Positions 35,811-45,744 are shown, numbered from the stretch's first letter. The stretch: DNA of 64,000 bases from Peribacillus kribbensis DSM 17871 (GCF_000430765.1 NZ_KE387244.1:65856-129855), one strand, 5' to 3'. A program made the numbers and translations. Notes: a model not told the origin generated them from the sequence alone.

Positions 35811-36371
35811 ATGTCAGAGATAAATCTTTCATTTGAAGAGAAGTGGCAAAAGATTCTTGCTTGCGATGAGATGTACGACGGGCTTTTTTATACAGCAGTA
35901 AAAACAACCAGGATCTACTGCCGTCCAAGCTGCAAATCCAGGAAACCAAAGAAAGTCAATGTAGAGTTTTATAATGAGATAAAGGAAGCAGAGGCAGCGG
36001 GCTACCGGCCTTGTAAAAGGTGCCAGCCGGAGCTCGAGCTATCTCCCCAGGATGAAATGGTCCGGAAGGCCATTTCTTATATGGCAGGGCATTACCAGAA
36101 GAGGATCACATTACAGGATATCGCGGAGCATACAGGAATGAGCACCTATTATTTTGAGCGGCTGTTCAAACAGAAAACGCTGGAAACTCCTCGTTCCTAT
36201 CTAGAAAGGTTCAGGATCGATAAGGCAAAAGGACTTTTGAGAAGCACGGAAAAAAGCAATCTTGAAATCTGTTATGAAGCAGGCTTTCAAAGTCCATCCA
36301 ATTTTTATAAAGTGTTCCGCCGTTTTAATGATTGTTCTCCAACCCAATTCCGGAGCGTAAAAACGGAATGA
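35811..36371 (+). CDS. adaA: Ada-type methylphosphotriester sensor and transcriptional activator
   Basis: 186 residues from the ATG at 35811 behind AAAGGAG. N-terminal zinc domain with C37, C41, C68 and C71 (RIYCRPSCKS, RPCKRCQPE); C37 accepts a methyl group from DNA phosphotriesters. C-terminal AraC helix-turn-helix (about 88-185: ITLQDIAEHTGMSTYYFERLFK and NFYKVFRRFNDCSPTQFR). As in B. subtilis, AdaA is separate from the methyltransferase. First of an adaA-alkA-adaB operon, which it should activate after alkylation. Confidence 0.95.
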   Translation: MSEINLSFEEKWQKILACDEMYDGLFYTAVKTTRIYCRPSCKSRKPKKVNVEFYNEIKEAEAAGYRPCKRCQPELELSPQDEMVRKAISYMAGHYQKRITLQDIAEHTGMSTYYFERLFKQKTLETPRSYLERFRIDKAKGLLRSTEKSNLEICYEAGFQSPSNFYKVFRRFNDCSPTQFRSVKTE

Positions 36372-37273
36372 TTGGCGGGCGCGATTTTGGGGCATACGTG
36401 GAAATTGATCCGCCAAACGAGTTTAATGCAGAGGAATGCCTGGTCTTTCTCCGGCGTTCAGATCTGGAATCCACTCATCACGTAATAGGCAGCGAAATTT
36501 ATAAAGGGATAAAGCTTTCGGGCGAGAAGCTTGCGCTTAAAATTCGATTAGAAGACAACCGGATCAGAATCGGCTTTTTGCCTGATCCTCCTTCTGCTGA
36601 ATGGAGAAGAAAGGCCGCTCTCTTCGTCCGGGAATGGCTTGACTTGGACCGGGATTTATCTGTCTTTTATGAAGCAGCCTCAAAGGATTCATTACTGGAG
36701 CGGATCGTTCCAAGGTATTATGGTCTAAGACTCATCGGGATCCCAGACTTGTTCGAGGCATTAACATGGGCTGTGATCGGCCAGCAGATCAATCTCAAAT
36801 TTGCATATACACTGAAAAAACGCTTTGTAGAGTTCTTTGGTGAATCTATAGAAACAGAAGAAGGAAGTTTCCGGCTGTTTCCGGAGCCCGGAAGGATTGA
36901 AGCTTTACAGCCAGAGGAGTTAAGGCCGCTGCAGTTTACCTGGCGGAAGGCTGAATACGTGATAGGAATCGCCAAAGCTGTCGTGGAGAGAAAAATAAGC
37001 AAGCACGGCTTACAGGCACTTCCTCAAGAGAAGGCAAGAGCACAATTGCTGGAGCTTAAGGGAGTAGGAGCCTGGACAGCCGATTACACAGCGATGAAAT
37101 GCCTGAGGGATACAACGGCATTTCCAGCAGCAGATGCCGGTCTGCATCAGGCCTTAAAAAGGGAGCTTGAGATGGACCGCAAACCAAAACCGGAGGAATT
37201 GCAGCAGCTGCAGCAGGAATGGGCTCCGTTTCAGGCTTATGCAGTATTTTATTTATGGAGGTCACTGTTATGA
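36368..37273 (+). CDS. alkA: DNA-3-methyladenine glycosylase II
   Basis: 301 residues from the ATG at 36368, which overlaps the adaA stop (ATGA); an in-frame TTG at 36332 lies inside adaA. HhH-GPD glycosylase: QQINLKFAYTLKKRF, helix-hairpin-helix LLELKGVGAWTADYTAM (227-243), and the catalytic aspartate D256 in FPAADAGL. Excises alkylated purines. Its own stop overlaps the adaB start, giving tight translational coupling. Confidence 0.95.
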   Translation: MIGGRDFGAYVEIDPPNEFNAEECLVFLRRSDLESTHHVIGSEIYKGIKLSGEKLALKIRLEDNRIRIGFLPDPPSAEWRRKAALFVREWLDLDRDLSVFYEAASKDSLLERIVPRYYGLRLIGIPDLFEALTWAVIGQQINLKFAYTLKKRFVEFFGESIETEEGSFRLFPEPGRIEALQPEELRPLQFTWRKAEYVIGIAKAVVERKISKHGLQALPQEKARAQLLELKGVGAWTADYTAMKCLRDTTAFPAADAGLHQALKRELEMDRKPKPEELQQLQQEWAPFQAYAVFYLWRSLL

Positions 37274-37758
37274 ATGATGTATTTAAGGCATATTACCATT
37301 CTCCAATAGGAATTCTTGAAATTATAGGAACGAGCTCGGCCATCCATTCCATTTTATTTACGGAACGTGAAGTGGCAGAGCAAGGCCTGAACGAAGGCCA
37401 GCCTGACGTAATGAAGGAGTGCCATGTTCAGCTTCATGAATATTTTATGGGAATCCGCCATGAATTTTCATTTCCCTATGTGCTGGAAGGCACTCCCTTC
37501 CAGCAGTCTGTCTGGAAAGCACTAAACCGCGTGAAGTTTGCTCAAACCTCCACATATAAGGAGTTGGCAGCAGCCATTGATAACGGTAAAGCAATCAGGG
37601 CGGTGGGGACGGCCAATGGACGAAATAGGCTCAGCATCGTGATTCCCTGCCACCGGATTATCGGATCCAACGGCCAGTTAACAGGATATGCCGGAGGACT
37701 TTGGCGGAAAAAGTGGCTGCTTCAGCATGAGCAGGCAAATAAATTAGAAAGAGAGTAG
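37270..37758 (+). CDS. adaB: O6-methylguanine-DNA methyltransferase
   Basis: 162 residues from the ATG at 37270 behind GGAGG within alkA. Active-site IPCHRI with acceptor C127; the DNA-binding arginine-finger segment RAVGTANGRNRLSIV precedes it. A suicide enzyme removing methyl groups from O6-methylguanine. Last of the three-gene alkylation response operon. Confidence 0.96.
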   Translation: MNDVFKAYYHSPIGILEIIGTSSAIHSILFTEREVAEQGLNEGQPDVMKECHVQLHEYFMGIRHEFSFPYVLEGTPFQQSVWKALNRVKFAQTSTYKELAAAIDNGKAIRAVGTANGRNRLSIVIPCHRIIGSNGQLTGYAGGLWRKKWLLQHEQANKLERE

Positions 37759-37775
37759 TCTTAGCAGGTATGCGA

Positions 37776-38159
37776 TTAAGCCAATTCCCCGAAGAAGAGC
37801 CATCCGGATTTGACTGCGAAATAACTGTGGAGCAGCCCGATCAATAAGGGGATGCCAAATGTATAGGCTTCTTTTATCCAGATGCCTCCCAGAAGGCCGC
37901 TCCATGTAAAGCCAAGCTTGCGGAGAATGGTGTAGCTTGGTTTTTCCTCCTCGCTTTCATCCATCTGCTTGAAGTAGAGGATGCACCCTGATGTGACCAG
38001 GAAGGTCAGACCCAGAAATCCCATAACCATAGTGAGCCCCATAACATGTTTTTGACGGCTTACCTCATCCAGCCGCGAAGCGCTGTATGAGTCAAAATGT
38101 ATGGTTTGGAAGACTGTATTGGCTTTCTTCAGTTTTTCTTCATCCCTTAATGGTGATTC
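37776..38159 (-). pseudogene. Fragment of a BceB-type ABC transporter permease
   Basis: The minus-strand frame is open from 38159 (just after TAG) to a stop at 37776, about 127 residues. It reads LRDEEKLKKANTVFQTIHFD, YSASRLDEVSRQKHVMG, then GFLGLTFLVTSGCILYFKQM, EKPSYTILRKLGFT and GIPLLIGLLHSYFAVKSGW. This is the internal stretch before the last segment of bacitracin-type (BceB/FtsX-like) permeases, normally over 600 residues. Both ends and the ATPase partner are missing. An ATG at 38042 would give an 88-residue piece, but it is unlikely to work. Confidence 0.78.
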
Positions 38160-38254
38160 CTATATAAGTGGAGCTCCTATTTTTATCGCATGTGAGGGAA
38201 AGAAAGGTTGTGGACAGACTTTGCCTTTTCAGAGGCCGTTTGGTAAATATTATA

Positions 38255-38283
38255 TTGACAGGGAATTCCCAGTATGATATTTA
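38255..38283 (+). promoter_or_regulatory. SigA-type promoter of htpG
   Basis: TTGACA at 38255-38260, then 17 bp, then TATTTA at 38278-38283; a TATGAT also lies at 38273. The CIRCE element starts just after, in the early transcribed region. Confidence 0.5.
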
Positions 38284-38291
38284 ATTATTGA

Positions 38292-38318
38292 TTAGCACTC
38301 TTTTGGAGCGAGTGCTAA
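38292..38318. promoter_or_regulatory. CIRCE element (HrcA operator) before htpG
   Basis: TTAGCACTC, nine bases, GAGTGCTAA: a perfect match to the CIRCE consensus. It lies about 36 bp before the htpG start, downstream of the promoter. HrcA repression with heat induction is therefore expected. Confidence 0.95.
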
Positions 38319-38354
38319 AACGTAGACTCAATACATATGAGAGGAGAAATAGAC

Positions 38355-40229
38355 ATGGAAAAGACTCAATTTAAAGCTGAATCCAAACGTTTATTGGAAA
38401 TGATGATTAATTCTATTTACTCCCAGCGAGAGATTTTTTTGCGTGAGCTGATCTCAAACAGCAGTGACGCCATCGATAAGCTGTATTATAAAGCTCTAAC
38501 CGATGAATCCCTGAATTTTGATAAAGACAGCTACTACATAAAGGTGGAAGCAGACAAAGAAAACAGGATCCTTAAAATTACGGATACTGGGATCGGCATG
38601 ACAAAGGAAGAGCTCGAGAGTAACCTGGGAACCATCGCGAAAAGCGGATCTCTTGCCTTTAAAAAGGAAAACGAAACAAGCGATGGCCATGAAATCATCG
38701 GCCAGTTCGGTGTTGGTTTCTATTCTGCCTTTATGGTCGCTGATTCGGTAATGGTGATTTCAAAAGCCCTTGGAAGCGATACAGCTTATAAGTGGGAATC
38801 CACAGGTGCTGAGGGGTATACGATTGTTCCTGCTGAAAAGGACGCAGCCGGTACAGAAATCTTCCTGCACATCAAGGAGAACACAGAAGAAGATCAATAT
38901 GATGAATATTTGGAGGAGTACCGTCTCCAATCCATTATTAAGAAATATTCGGATTTCATCCGCTATCCTATCAAAATGGCTGTCACAGAAAGAAAGCTGA
39001 AGGAAGGCGCCGAAAACGAATATGAGGAACATGTGGAGGAAAAAGTCATTAACAGCATGGTCCCGATCTGGAGAAAGAATAAGAGCGAGTTGACCGATGA
39101 GGATTACAATCAATTCTATTCAGAGAAGCACTATGGCTTTGATCAGCCTCTAAAGCATATCCATATCTCAGTTGACGGTGCGATCCGCTACAACGCGATC
39201 TTGTTTATTCCTGAAAATATTCCTTTTGATTATTACAGTGCGGAATATGAGAAAGGACTCGAGCTGTATTCCAATGGTGTTTTAATCATGAATAAATGTG
39301 CGGATCTACTTCCTGACTATTTCAGCTTTGTTAAAGGGATGGTCGATTCCGATGATTTATCCTTGAATATTTCGCGGGAAATGCTGCAGCATGACCGCCA
39401 GTTAAAGCTGATCGCCAAAAACATCAGCAAAAAGATTAAGAGCGAGCTTCAAAGCTTATTGAAAAATGATAGAGAGAGCTATGAGAAGTTCTATAAAGCC
39501 TTCGGCAGACAGCTGAAATACGGCGTATACAGTGACTATGGAGCAAATAAAGAATCGCTTCAGGACTTATTGCTGTTTTATTCTTCAAAAGAAGAAAAGT
39601 TGGTTTCACTCGACGAATATACAGCCAGAATGCCTGAAGATCAGAAATATATTTACTACGCTTCTGGTGAATCGTATGAACGAATCGGCAAGCTGCCGCA
39701 GACCGAGATGGTTTCCGAAAAAGGATATGAAATCTTATACTTCACCGAAGACATTGATGAGTTTGCCATCAATATGCTGATGACCTATAAGGACAAGGAA
39801 TTTAAATCCGTATCAAGCGGTGACCTGGGCTTTGAGGAAGAGGCGCAGAACACAGCCGAAGAAGAAAAAGAAAACAAAGAGCTGTTTGATTACATGAAAA
39901 ATGCCTTATCCGGACGGGTAAAGGATGTCAGAGTGTCCAAACGCCTAAAATCACACCCTGTATGTCTTTCAACGGACGGACAGGTGACGATTGAGATGGA
40001 AAAGATCTTAAAGGCCATGCCGAACAGCCAGGGAGTCCAGGCGGAAAAAATCCTGGAAATCAACACGAACCATGAAGTGTTTCAATCACTGAAGAATGCG
40101 TTTGAAACCGACAAAGAAAAAGTCAGCTTGTACACAAATCTCTTATTCAATCAGGCGCTGTTAATTGAAGGCCTGCCAATCAGCGACCCGGTTGAATTTA
40201 CAAATGATATCTGTAAGGTAATGATCTGA
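38355..40229 (+). CDS. htpG: HSP90-family chaperone HtpG
   Basis: 624 residues from the ATG at 38355, eight bases after GAGGAG. ATP-binding GHKL domain with [21 protein letters not shown] and [15 protein letters not shown]; middle domain with [15 protein letters not shown]; a C-terminal dimerisation part ending in a partial MI tail. An ATP-dependent cytoplasmic chaperone. Single gene with its own terminator, under CIRCE control here. Confidence 0.97.
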   Translation: MEKTQFKAESKRLLEMMINSIYSQREIFLRELISNSSDAIDKLYYKALTDESLNFDKDSYYIKVEADKENRILKITDTGIGMTKEELESNLGTIAKSGSLAFKKENETSDGHEIIGQFGVGFYSAFMVADSVMVISKALGSDTAYKWESTGAEGYTIVPAEKDAAGTEIFLHIKENTEEDQYDEYLEEYRLQSIIKKYSDFIRYPIKMAVTERKLKEGAENEYEEHVEEKVINSMVPIWRKNKSELTDEDYNQFYSEKHYGFDQPLKHIHISVDGAIRYNAILFIPENIPFDYYSAEYEKGLELYSNGVLIMNKCADLLPDYFSFVKGMVDSDDLSLNISREMLQHDRQLKLIAKNISKKIKSELQSLLKNDRESYEKFYKAFGRQLKYGVYSDYGANKESLQDLLLFYSSKEEKLVSLDEYTARMPEDQKYIYYASGESYERIGKLPQTEMVSEKGYEILYFTEDIDEFAINMLMTYKDKEFKSVSSGDLGFEEEAQNTAEEEKENKELFDYMKNALSGRVKDVRVSKRLKSHPVCLSTDGQVTIEMEKILKAMPNSQGVQAEKILEINTNHEVFQSLKNAFETDKEKVSLYTNLLFNQALLIEGLPISDPVEFTNDICKVMI

Positions 40230-40249
40230 CCGCAGGCTATTGCCGCATA

Positions 40250-40284
40250 AACAGCATGGAGCTTGTTCCATGCTGTTTTATTTT
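40250..40284 (+). terminator. Terminator of htpG
   Basis: AACAGCATGGA (40250-40260) pairs with TCCATGCTGTT (40267-40277), followed by a T-rich stretch. Confidence 0.85.
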
Positions 40285-40418
40285 TTGAAAATCCTTGCTT
40301 TAAAGAAGGATAGAAATGTATCCCAAGTTATAAACATATCTTTTAAACTTGCTAATCCCGGGTATAACACTATCAGCGAAGAAGTAATTAAGTAACTATT
40401 ATACAGGGAGGAACAAGT

Positions 40419-41267
40419 ATGCAATGGAAGGGAAGAAGAGCAAGTTCCAATGTGGAGGATAGAAGAGGGATGGGGGGCAAAACACTGGTTGGAGGCGGCA
40501 TTGGAGGAATTATCATTGTCCTTATTGTTACCTTGCTTGGAGGCGATCCAGGCGATCTGCTGAACAGCCTGAATTCCGGAACCTCGGACCAGCAGTCCTC
40601 CGCCCCGTATGAAGAAACGGCAAAGGAAAAGGAAATGAAGCAGTTTGTCTCGGTCGTTCTTGCCGATACCGAGGATGTTTGGTCTGATGTATTTAAAGAA
40701 AAAGGGATGACCTATGAAAATCCCAAGCTTGTATTATATACAAACAGCGTCCAGTCAGCCTGCGGAACAGCGGGTTCCGCTGTCGGCCCATTTTACTGTC
40801 CGGGAGATCACAAGCTCTATATCGATCTAAGTTTCTATGATGAACTTCAGCAAAAATTCCAGGCACCCGGGGATTTTGCCATGGCCTATGTCATTGCACA
40901 TGAAGTCGGTCACCATGTGCAGACACTGCTGGGAACAATGGACAAGGTGGCTCCGCTCAGGCAGAAGCTAAGCGAGGAAGAATATAATAAATATCAAGTA
41001 AGGCTTGAGCTGCAGGCCGACTATCTAGCAGGCGTCTGGGCCAATCATGTGCAGGGGGAGAACCTTCTGGAAAAAGGAGACCTTGAGGAAGCCCTGAACG
41101 CAGCAACAGCAGTAGGGGACGATACTCTGCAAAAGAAAGCACAGGGGTACGCAGTTCCGGAAACCTTTACCCACGGAACTTCAGAACAGAGGAAGCGCTG
41201 GTTTTATAAAGGATTTGAAAACGGTACGATCGAGGGTGGAGACACGTTCAACGCGAAAAATCTTTAA
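40419..41267 (+). CDS. ypfJ: YpfJ-type membrane-anchored zinc metallopeptidase
   Basis: 282 residues. A basic N-terminus with GGGIGGIIIVLIVTLLGG (25-42) forms one membrane anchor; the family's zinc motif HEVGHH lies at 161-166 (HExxH), with a third ligand candidate in ELQADYLAGVW. Further signature: QSACGTAGSAVGPFYCPGD. Neutral zinc metallopeptidase family (PF04228) with active site outside the membrane; substrates unknown. Single gene with a terminator. Confidence 0.92.
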   Translation: MQWKGRRASSNVEDRRGMGGKTLVGGGIGGIIIVLIVTLLGGDPGDLLNSLNSGTSDQQSSAPYEETAKEKEMKQFVSVVLADTEDVWSDVFKEKGMTYENPKLVLYTNSVQSACGTAGSAVGPFYCPGDHKLYIDLSFYDELQQKFQAPGDFAMAYVIAHEVGHHVQTLLGTMDKVAPLRQKLSEEEYNKYQVRLELQADYLAGVWANHVQGENLLEKGDLEEALNAATAVGDDTLQKKAQGYAVPETFTHGTSEQRKRWFYKGFENGTIEGGDTFNAKNL

Positions 41268-41282
41268 TCGAATGACAGGAAA

Positions 41283-41313
41283 CCGTCCGTTCAGCTGGAA
41301 CGGACGGCTTTTT
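41283..41313 (+). terminator. Terminator of ypfJ
   Basis: CCGTCCGTTC (41283-41292) pairs with GAACGGACGG (41298-41307), followed by CTTTTT. Confidence 0.88.
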
Positions 41314-41368
41314 GTGTGAGAAGGTATCTAATGGTCGCTTTACAGTTTTTTGAGGCAGTGGGGCTTCA

Positions 41369-41695
41369 ACGGGGTCATAGCAGGTATGAAAGACAGAATA
41401 GCAGCCTGGCCAAAAAGAATTGTCCTTCATCAAGGGTATGAAAGACAAAAACAGGAGCCAGTCCGAGGAGAAGTGTCCTTCATCAGGGGTATGAAAGACA
41501 AAACAGGGGCCAGTCCGAGGAGAAGTGTCCTTCACCAGCGGTATGAAAGCCAAAACAGGGGCCAGTCCGAGAAGAAGTGTCCTTCATCAGCAGTATGAAA
41601 GCCAAAATAGGATCCAGACCAAGGAGAACTGTCCTTCATCACCGATATGGCAGACAAAAAAGCTGCCCAATCAAGAAGATTCGTCCATCACCGAT
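41369..41695. repeat. 52-bp tandem repeat array D, about six units
   Basis: TGTCCTTCA-type cores start at 41421, 41474, 41526, 41578, 41630 and (degenerate) 41682: steps 53, 52, 52, 52, 52. The single 53 is due to one extra A. An eroded unit precedes at about 41369. Within a unit TGTCCTTCAT pairs with ATGAAAGACA (one mismatch), followed by AAAACAGGGGCCAGTCCGAG and AGAAG. Non-coding. It lies between the ypfJ terminator and the kinase gene; the last unit runs to about 70 bp before the kinase start. Confidence 0.88.
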
Positions 41696-41765
41696 TTTTC
41701 TGCCCAGGACCACTCCAGCTTAATGTATGATAAAGAAAAATGGGGATTTTCTGGGGGATGAAATC

Positions 41766-42680
41766 ATGCTTATACCTGATGAATTTAAGAGGAAAATTAC
41801 GGCCTGCTTTGGCTGTGAAGGGGAATCGTGGCTGGAAAAACTGCCAGGGCGGGTGGAAACACAGCTGGGGGATTGGGAGCTGACTCTGGCAGGGACGGTG
41901 CACAACCTCTCTTACAATTATGTAGTCAAAACCAGGGATAAGAAAGGGACAGAAGTGATTGTAAAAATGGGGCTTCCGGGTTTTGATTTTGATAATGAAG
42001 CCAGGACTCTTAGAGAATATAACGGAAAGGGATGCGCGAAGCTATTAAAAATGGATTCCGGACGAGGAGCCATGCTTTTGGAGCAGCTTAAACCAGGGCA
42101 TATGCTGTGTGAAGAAAAAGACGAGGACACAGCTGTCAAAATCTATGCCAAGGTATGGAAGGAGCTGCGCCGTCCTGTACCATCAGGCGGAATTTTCCCA
42201 GTTATTTCGGACTGGGAAAAGGGACTGGAGCACTTTAAAAATAGTTCGGCAGGCCAGAAGGGGCTGATTCCGCTTGAATCGATTGAGCTGGCCGCCGCCT
42301 GCTTTCGGGAGGTGAATGAGACCTCCGCCGGCCCGGGATTGCTTCATGGCGATCTTCATCACGAAAATATCCTGTTTTCTGAAGACAGAGGGTGGACGGC
42401 GATTGATCCAAAAGGATTGTCAGGCGATCCTTACTTTGATGTAACCTCTTTTCTCATAAATCATCTCCACAATAAGGAGAATCCTAAAGAATTATTAAAA
42501 AGGAGAGTGGATCTCCTCTGCGGAGAATTGGACCTCGACCGCAATAGATTTCTAAAGGCAGCCATAGCCATGTCGACCTTGTATGCCTGCTGGGGCATAG
42601 AGGACAGTGACGGGGAATGGGAGAAGACGTATCAATGTGCTTTATGGTTTCATGAATTTTCAGAAGCACTGAACAGGTAA
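41766..42680 (+). CDS. Aminoglycoside/hydroxyurea kinase family protein (APH(6)-like)
   Basis: 304 residues from the ATG at 41766, behind GGGGGATG. Kinase-like fold: VIVKMGLPG with ATP-binding lysine, catalytic loop HGDLHHEN (194-201) and metal-binding D214 in AIDPKGLSGDP. The 'AIDPKG' wording is that of StrB/APH(6)-type antibiotic kinases (PF04655). Chromosomal members may phosphorylate other small molecules; resistance is not established. Confidence 0.8.
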   Translation: MLIPDEFKRKITACFGCEGESWLEKLPGRVETQLGDWELTLAGTVHNLSYNYVVKTRDKKGTEVIVKMGLPGFDFDNEARTLREYNGKGCAKLLKMDSGRGAMLLEQLKPGHMLCEEKDEDTAVKIYAKVWKELRRPVPSGGIFPVISDWEKGLEHFKNSSAGQKGLIPLESIELAAACFREVNETSAGPGLLHGDLHHENILFSEDRGWTAIDPKGLSGDPYFDVTSFLINHLHNKENPKELLKRRVDLLCGELDLDRNRFLKAAIAMSTLYACWGIEDSDGEWEKTYQCALWFHEFSEALNR

Positions 42681-42729
42681 AAAAAAGTCATACCGCTTCC
42701 TGCTGCCAGGAGGGGTATGACTTTTTTTA
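42681..42729. terminator. Bidirectional terminator, kinase / rocB-like gene
   Basis: AAAAAAGTCATACC (42681-42694) pairs with GGTATGACTTTTTT (42714-42727); serves both convergent genes. Confidence 0.88.
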
Positions 42730-42730
42730 A

Positions 42731-44389
42731 TTAATATTCTGTGGTCAGCACATGCTGGATCACTCGATTGGTTATATTCGGGACCATTTCAAGGGAATAC
42801 TGCATTTCCATCCGTTCCAGCCTTTTATGGGCATCCTCGCCATACGGACCGATATTGATGACAGGCACATTTAATTTTCGGATATCCTCATAATTTACAA
42901 AATGCTTGGTGCCCCATCCAGGATTATTTTTGGATACTGCATGGACTCCTTCTTCATCATCGCTCAGTGCTGTAAAGCTCATGTCTGAGATATAAGGAAA
43001 AAAGCTGCGGGTCACAATCGGATGAGGATAATGCGGCTGAAGATCATTCACGGCTTTTTCCAGCCCTTCTATCAGCGCTTTTTCCTCCGGTTTTCCCCCG
43101 GAAAGTTCAATTCTTGGTGAATAAAGGGACGAATAAAAAAGGATGATGGCCGGACTCTTATCCTCCATCCATTTCCAGGCTTCCTCCACCACCCGTGCGG
43201 CAAACATCCGCGTATCCAGAGAGGAATCCAGCTTGAGAGTATGTTTAAAATCACTCATATGTGAAGTGAAGGATTCACCCCAGTTAGAAATGAGGCCCTG
43301 CTCCATTTCTTCGTAGGTAAGGACTCTGGGCTTCCAGTTATGGCCTGCATAAGGCTCCTTGCTTATTGCGCAATACTGCCGGTGCCTTTCATCATAGGAT
43401 GACAAGGCATTTTGAAACGCGGTGTGAGCCTGCACCTTCAATTTATCCAGTACATCCTTCGGTGACCAGGAGTGAATAAAGAAGTTGTAGTAAACATAGG
43501 CTGAAAGCGCCGTCTGGACCGTATAGGTAGGCTTGAGATCGGTCTGCTTCAGAGATACTGGGGGCACAGTGGTCTCGCCGTATGCCTCATTGCAGAGCTC
43601 CGGGTTATAGTTGATCTGCCGGGTCAGCTCAGCGGCAATAAAATTGGGGTCAAGACCTTCAAAGCATGAGCCGACGTGAGTCTCAGAACCTGTTATAAAA
43701 AAGGAGGGAAGAAGCTTGCCTACAGTACCCTTATATATATAGCGGTTTTCATCTCCTTCAAATCTTGGGGAAACAAAATCAGCATTGATTGCCGCCACAT
43801 AGTCGAAGGAATGCTCTTCTTTCCAGGCGTTAAGAATCTTAATTGCAGAAAGCATCCCATTTGAGCCGTCTTCCTCGTCACATTCGGATAAAAAAACAAG
43901 ATTGCCTTCCAATTCCTCTGGATGCTCGGAATAATATTTTAAGAGGTAAAGATGGCTCGCTACCCCGCTTTTCATATCAAGGACTCCACGGCCAAACATC
44001 CAGCCGCCTGACTCCAGTACTTTCGCTGTGCCTTCTGGAAGCTCTTCATTTTTCAGTGCCTCCATCAGCTCATCAGGAGAGCAGGCCACATCCTGTAAGG
44101 CATTAAAATCATCCGTGCCCACGGTATCCATATGGCCCATTAATATCACAGTGCGCCGGCTGTTTCCCTTTTTGCCTTTCACATAGGCAAGCACATTATA
44201 TCTTTCACGGTCTTCTTCATCCGTAGGCGATAAAATCAGCTGAGAAGGGTTGTCAGAAAAATACGGAAAGGTTGATATCAAGGTATAAAGAGAGTGAGCC
44301 ATGACCTTCTCACCGTCTGTATTTACAATACTTTCAATATTTACAAGCTGTTTCGTAAAAGTAAGGACTTCATCCCTGCAGTGCAGCAT
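42731..44389 (-). CDS. rocB: M20-family peptidase, RocB-like
   Basis: 552 residues from the ATG at 44389 (a TTG at 44392 is also possible; AGGAG lies six to nine bases upstream). M20 motifs: ILMGHMDTVGTDD, GRGVLDMKSGVA and LSECDEEDGSNGM supply the two-zinc centre, and a late GWGTKHFVN and GPYGEDAHKRLERM complete it. Length and pattern match RocB of B. subtilis, encoded with arginine catabolism genes. No arginine genes lie nearby, so the pathway link is by homology only. Confidence 0.88.
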   Translation of the reverse strand: MLHCRDEVLTFTKQLVNIESIVNTDGEKVMAHSLYTLISTFPYFSDNPSQLILSPTDEEDRERYNVLAYVKGKKGNSRRTVILMGHMDTVGTDDFNALQDVACSPDELMEALKNEELPEGTAKVLESGGWMFGRGVLDMKSGVASHLYLLKYYSEHPEELEGNLVFLSECDEEDGSNGMLSAIKILNAWKEEHSFDYVAAINADFVSPRFEGDENRYIYKGTVGKLLPSFFITGSETHVGSCFEGLDPNFIAAELTRQINYNPELCNEAYGETTVPPVSLKQTDLKPTYTVQTALSAYVYYNFFIHSWSPKDVLDKLKVQAHTAFQNALSSYDERHRQYCAISKEPYAGHNWKPRVLTYEEMEQGLISNWGESFTSHMSDFKHTLKLDSSLDTRMFAARVVEEAWKWMEDKSPAIILFYSSLYSPRIELSGGKPEEKALIEGLEKAVNDLQPHYPHPIVTRSFFPYISDMSFTALSDDEEGVHAVSKNNPGWGTKHFVNYEDIRKLNVPVINIGPYGEDAHKRLERMEMQYSLEMVPNITNRVIQHVLTTEY

Positions 44390-44525
44390 CAATTGTTGCT
44401 CCTTTATGGTAAATTCAAATACTAGTTCACATTTTATCAGAATTTTCTAGTGTAATGGAATAGTGGTTCATTTGTCCTTATTATGTGTAGAATAGAAGGA
44501 TAAGAAAAATAGATAGGATGAAACC

Positions 44526-45716
44526 ATGGAAACGATTCAATTAAAGATAAAATCAAAGTTTGTGTCGAAATATAAAAGCGGATATCCGCTGATTCAAAAG
44601 GAAGCACTGTTAAATGTCCAGGCGCTGAAGGAGGAAGGGACACTTCTATCTCTTTCGGATGAAAAAAATCAGTTTATTGGAAAAGGGTATTATGGCAGGC
44701 AGAATAAGGGCCTGGGATGGATTCTTACGAGAAATGAAAAGGAACGGATTGACCAGGAGTTCTTCAATAAAAAAATGTGGGAAGCTGTGAAAAAAAGAGA
44801 TTCCTTTTATCAAAGCACGGAGACAAATGCCTTCCGTATTTTTAATGGAGAGGGAGATGGAATTGGCGGACTGGTTATTGAGTATTTTAACGGATATTAC
44901 TTAATCCAGTGGTATAGCAAAGGCATCTATCAGTTTCGGGATTACATCCTGGCTGCCTTAAAAACAACGGTTGATTACAAGGGGATCTACCAGAAAAAAA
45001 GATTTGATACCCAGGGGAAATATTTGGATGATGATGATTTTGTAACTGGAGAACGGGGGGAATTCCCTCTTATTGTTAAAGAAAACGGGGTCAGCTTTGC
45101 CGTGTATTTAAATGAAAGTGCCATGGTGGGGGTGTTTCTCGATCAGAGGGAGGTCAGAAAAGCCATCCGTGATACCTATGCGAAGGGACTCAAGGTTCTG
45201 AATACCTTTTCTTATACAGGAGCATTCTCCGTCTTTGCCGCTCTAGGAGGAGCTGAAAAAACCACATCGGTCGATCTTGCTAACAGAAGCCTCTCCAAAA
45301 CGATAGAGCAATTCAGCATTAACCATATTGACTATGAAGCCCAGGACATCATTGTGGAAGACGTATTTAACTATTTTAAGTACGCCGGAAGAAAGAATCT
45401 GAAATTTGATATGGTAATCCTTGATCCGCCGAGCTTTGCAAGATCCAAGAAGTTTGTTTTCAGTGCCGAAAAAGATTATAAAAACCTTCTGAAAGAAGCC
45501 ATCGCCATCACTGAAAAAGGCGGTATTATCGTTGCTTCAACAAATGCCAGCTCTTTTGGCATGGAAAAATTCAAAGGCTTTATAGAAGACGCATTCAAAG
45601 AGACTGGCGGCGGCTACAAAATACTGGAACAGCATTCCTTGCCTGAAGATTTTCGAACCATAAAAGAATTTCCTGAGGGAGATTATTTGAAGGTAGCATT
45701 TATTAGGAAGCTATAA
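44526..45716 (+). CDS. RlmI-like rRNA methyltransferase (YwbD/RlmQ type)
   Basis: 396 residues. N-terminal PUA-like domain (about 1-80: KYKSGYPLIQKEAL), EEHEE-like linker with AFRIFNGEGDGIGGLVIEYF, and a C-terminal Rossmann methyltransferase with VLNTFSYTGAFSVFAALGGA (SAM site) and VILDPPSFARSK (DPPSF catalytic motif). Class I RlmI/YccW family. Most like B. subtilis YwbD, which I recall being assigned to 23S rRNA m7G (RlmQ). The exact target base is not decidable here. Confidence 0.87.
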   Translation: METIQLKIKSKFVSKYKSGYPLIQKEALLNVQALKEEGTLLSLSDEKNQFIGKGYYGRQNKGLGWILTRNEKERIDQEFFNKKMWEAVKKRDSFYQSTETNAFRIFNGEGDGIGGLVIEYFNGYYLIQWYSKGIYQFRDYILAALKTTVDYKGIYQKKRFDTQGKYLDDDDFVTGERGEFPLIVKENGVSFAVYLNESAMVGVFLDQREVRKAIRDTYAKGLKVLNTFSYTGAFSVFAALGGAEKTTSVDLANRSLSKTIEQFSINHIDYEAQDIIVEDVFNYFKYAGRKNLKFDMVILDPPSFARSKKFVFSAEKDYKNLLKEAIAITEKGGIIVASTNASSFGMEKFKGFIEDAFKETGGGYKILEQHSLPEDFRTIKEFPEGDYLKVAFIRKL

Positions 45717-45744
45717 CAAGAGATGATTCATAGATTGTAAACAA

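Noticed and set aside
41350-41761. Two short plus-strand reading frames across array D
   Set aside because: They run through 52-bp repeats and carry the repeat as low-complexity peptide; no start context.
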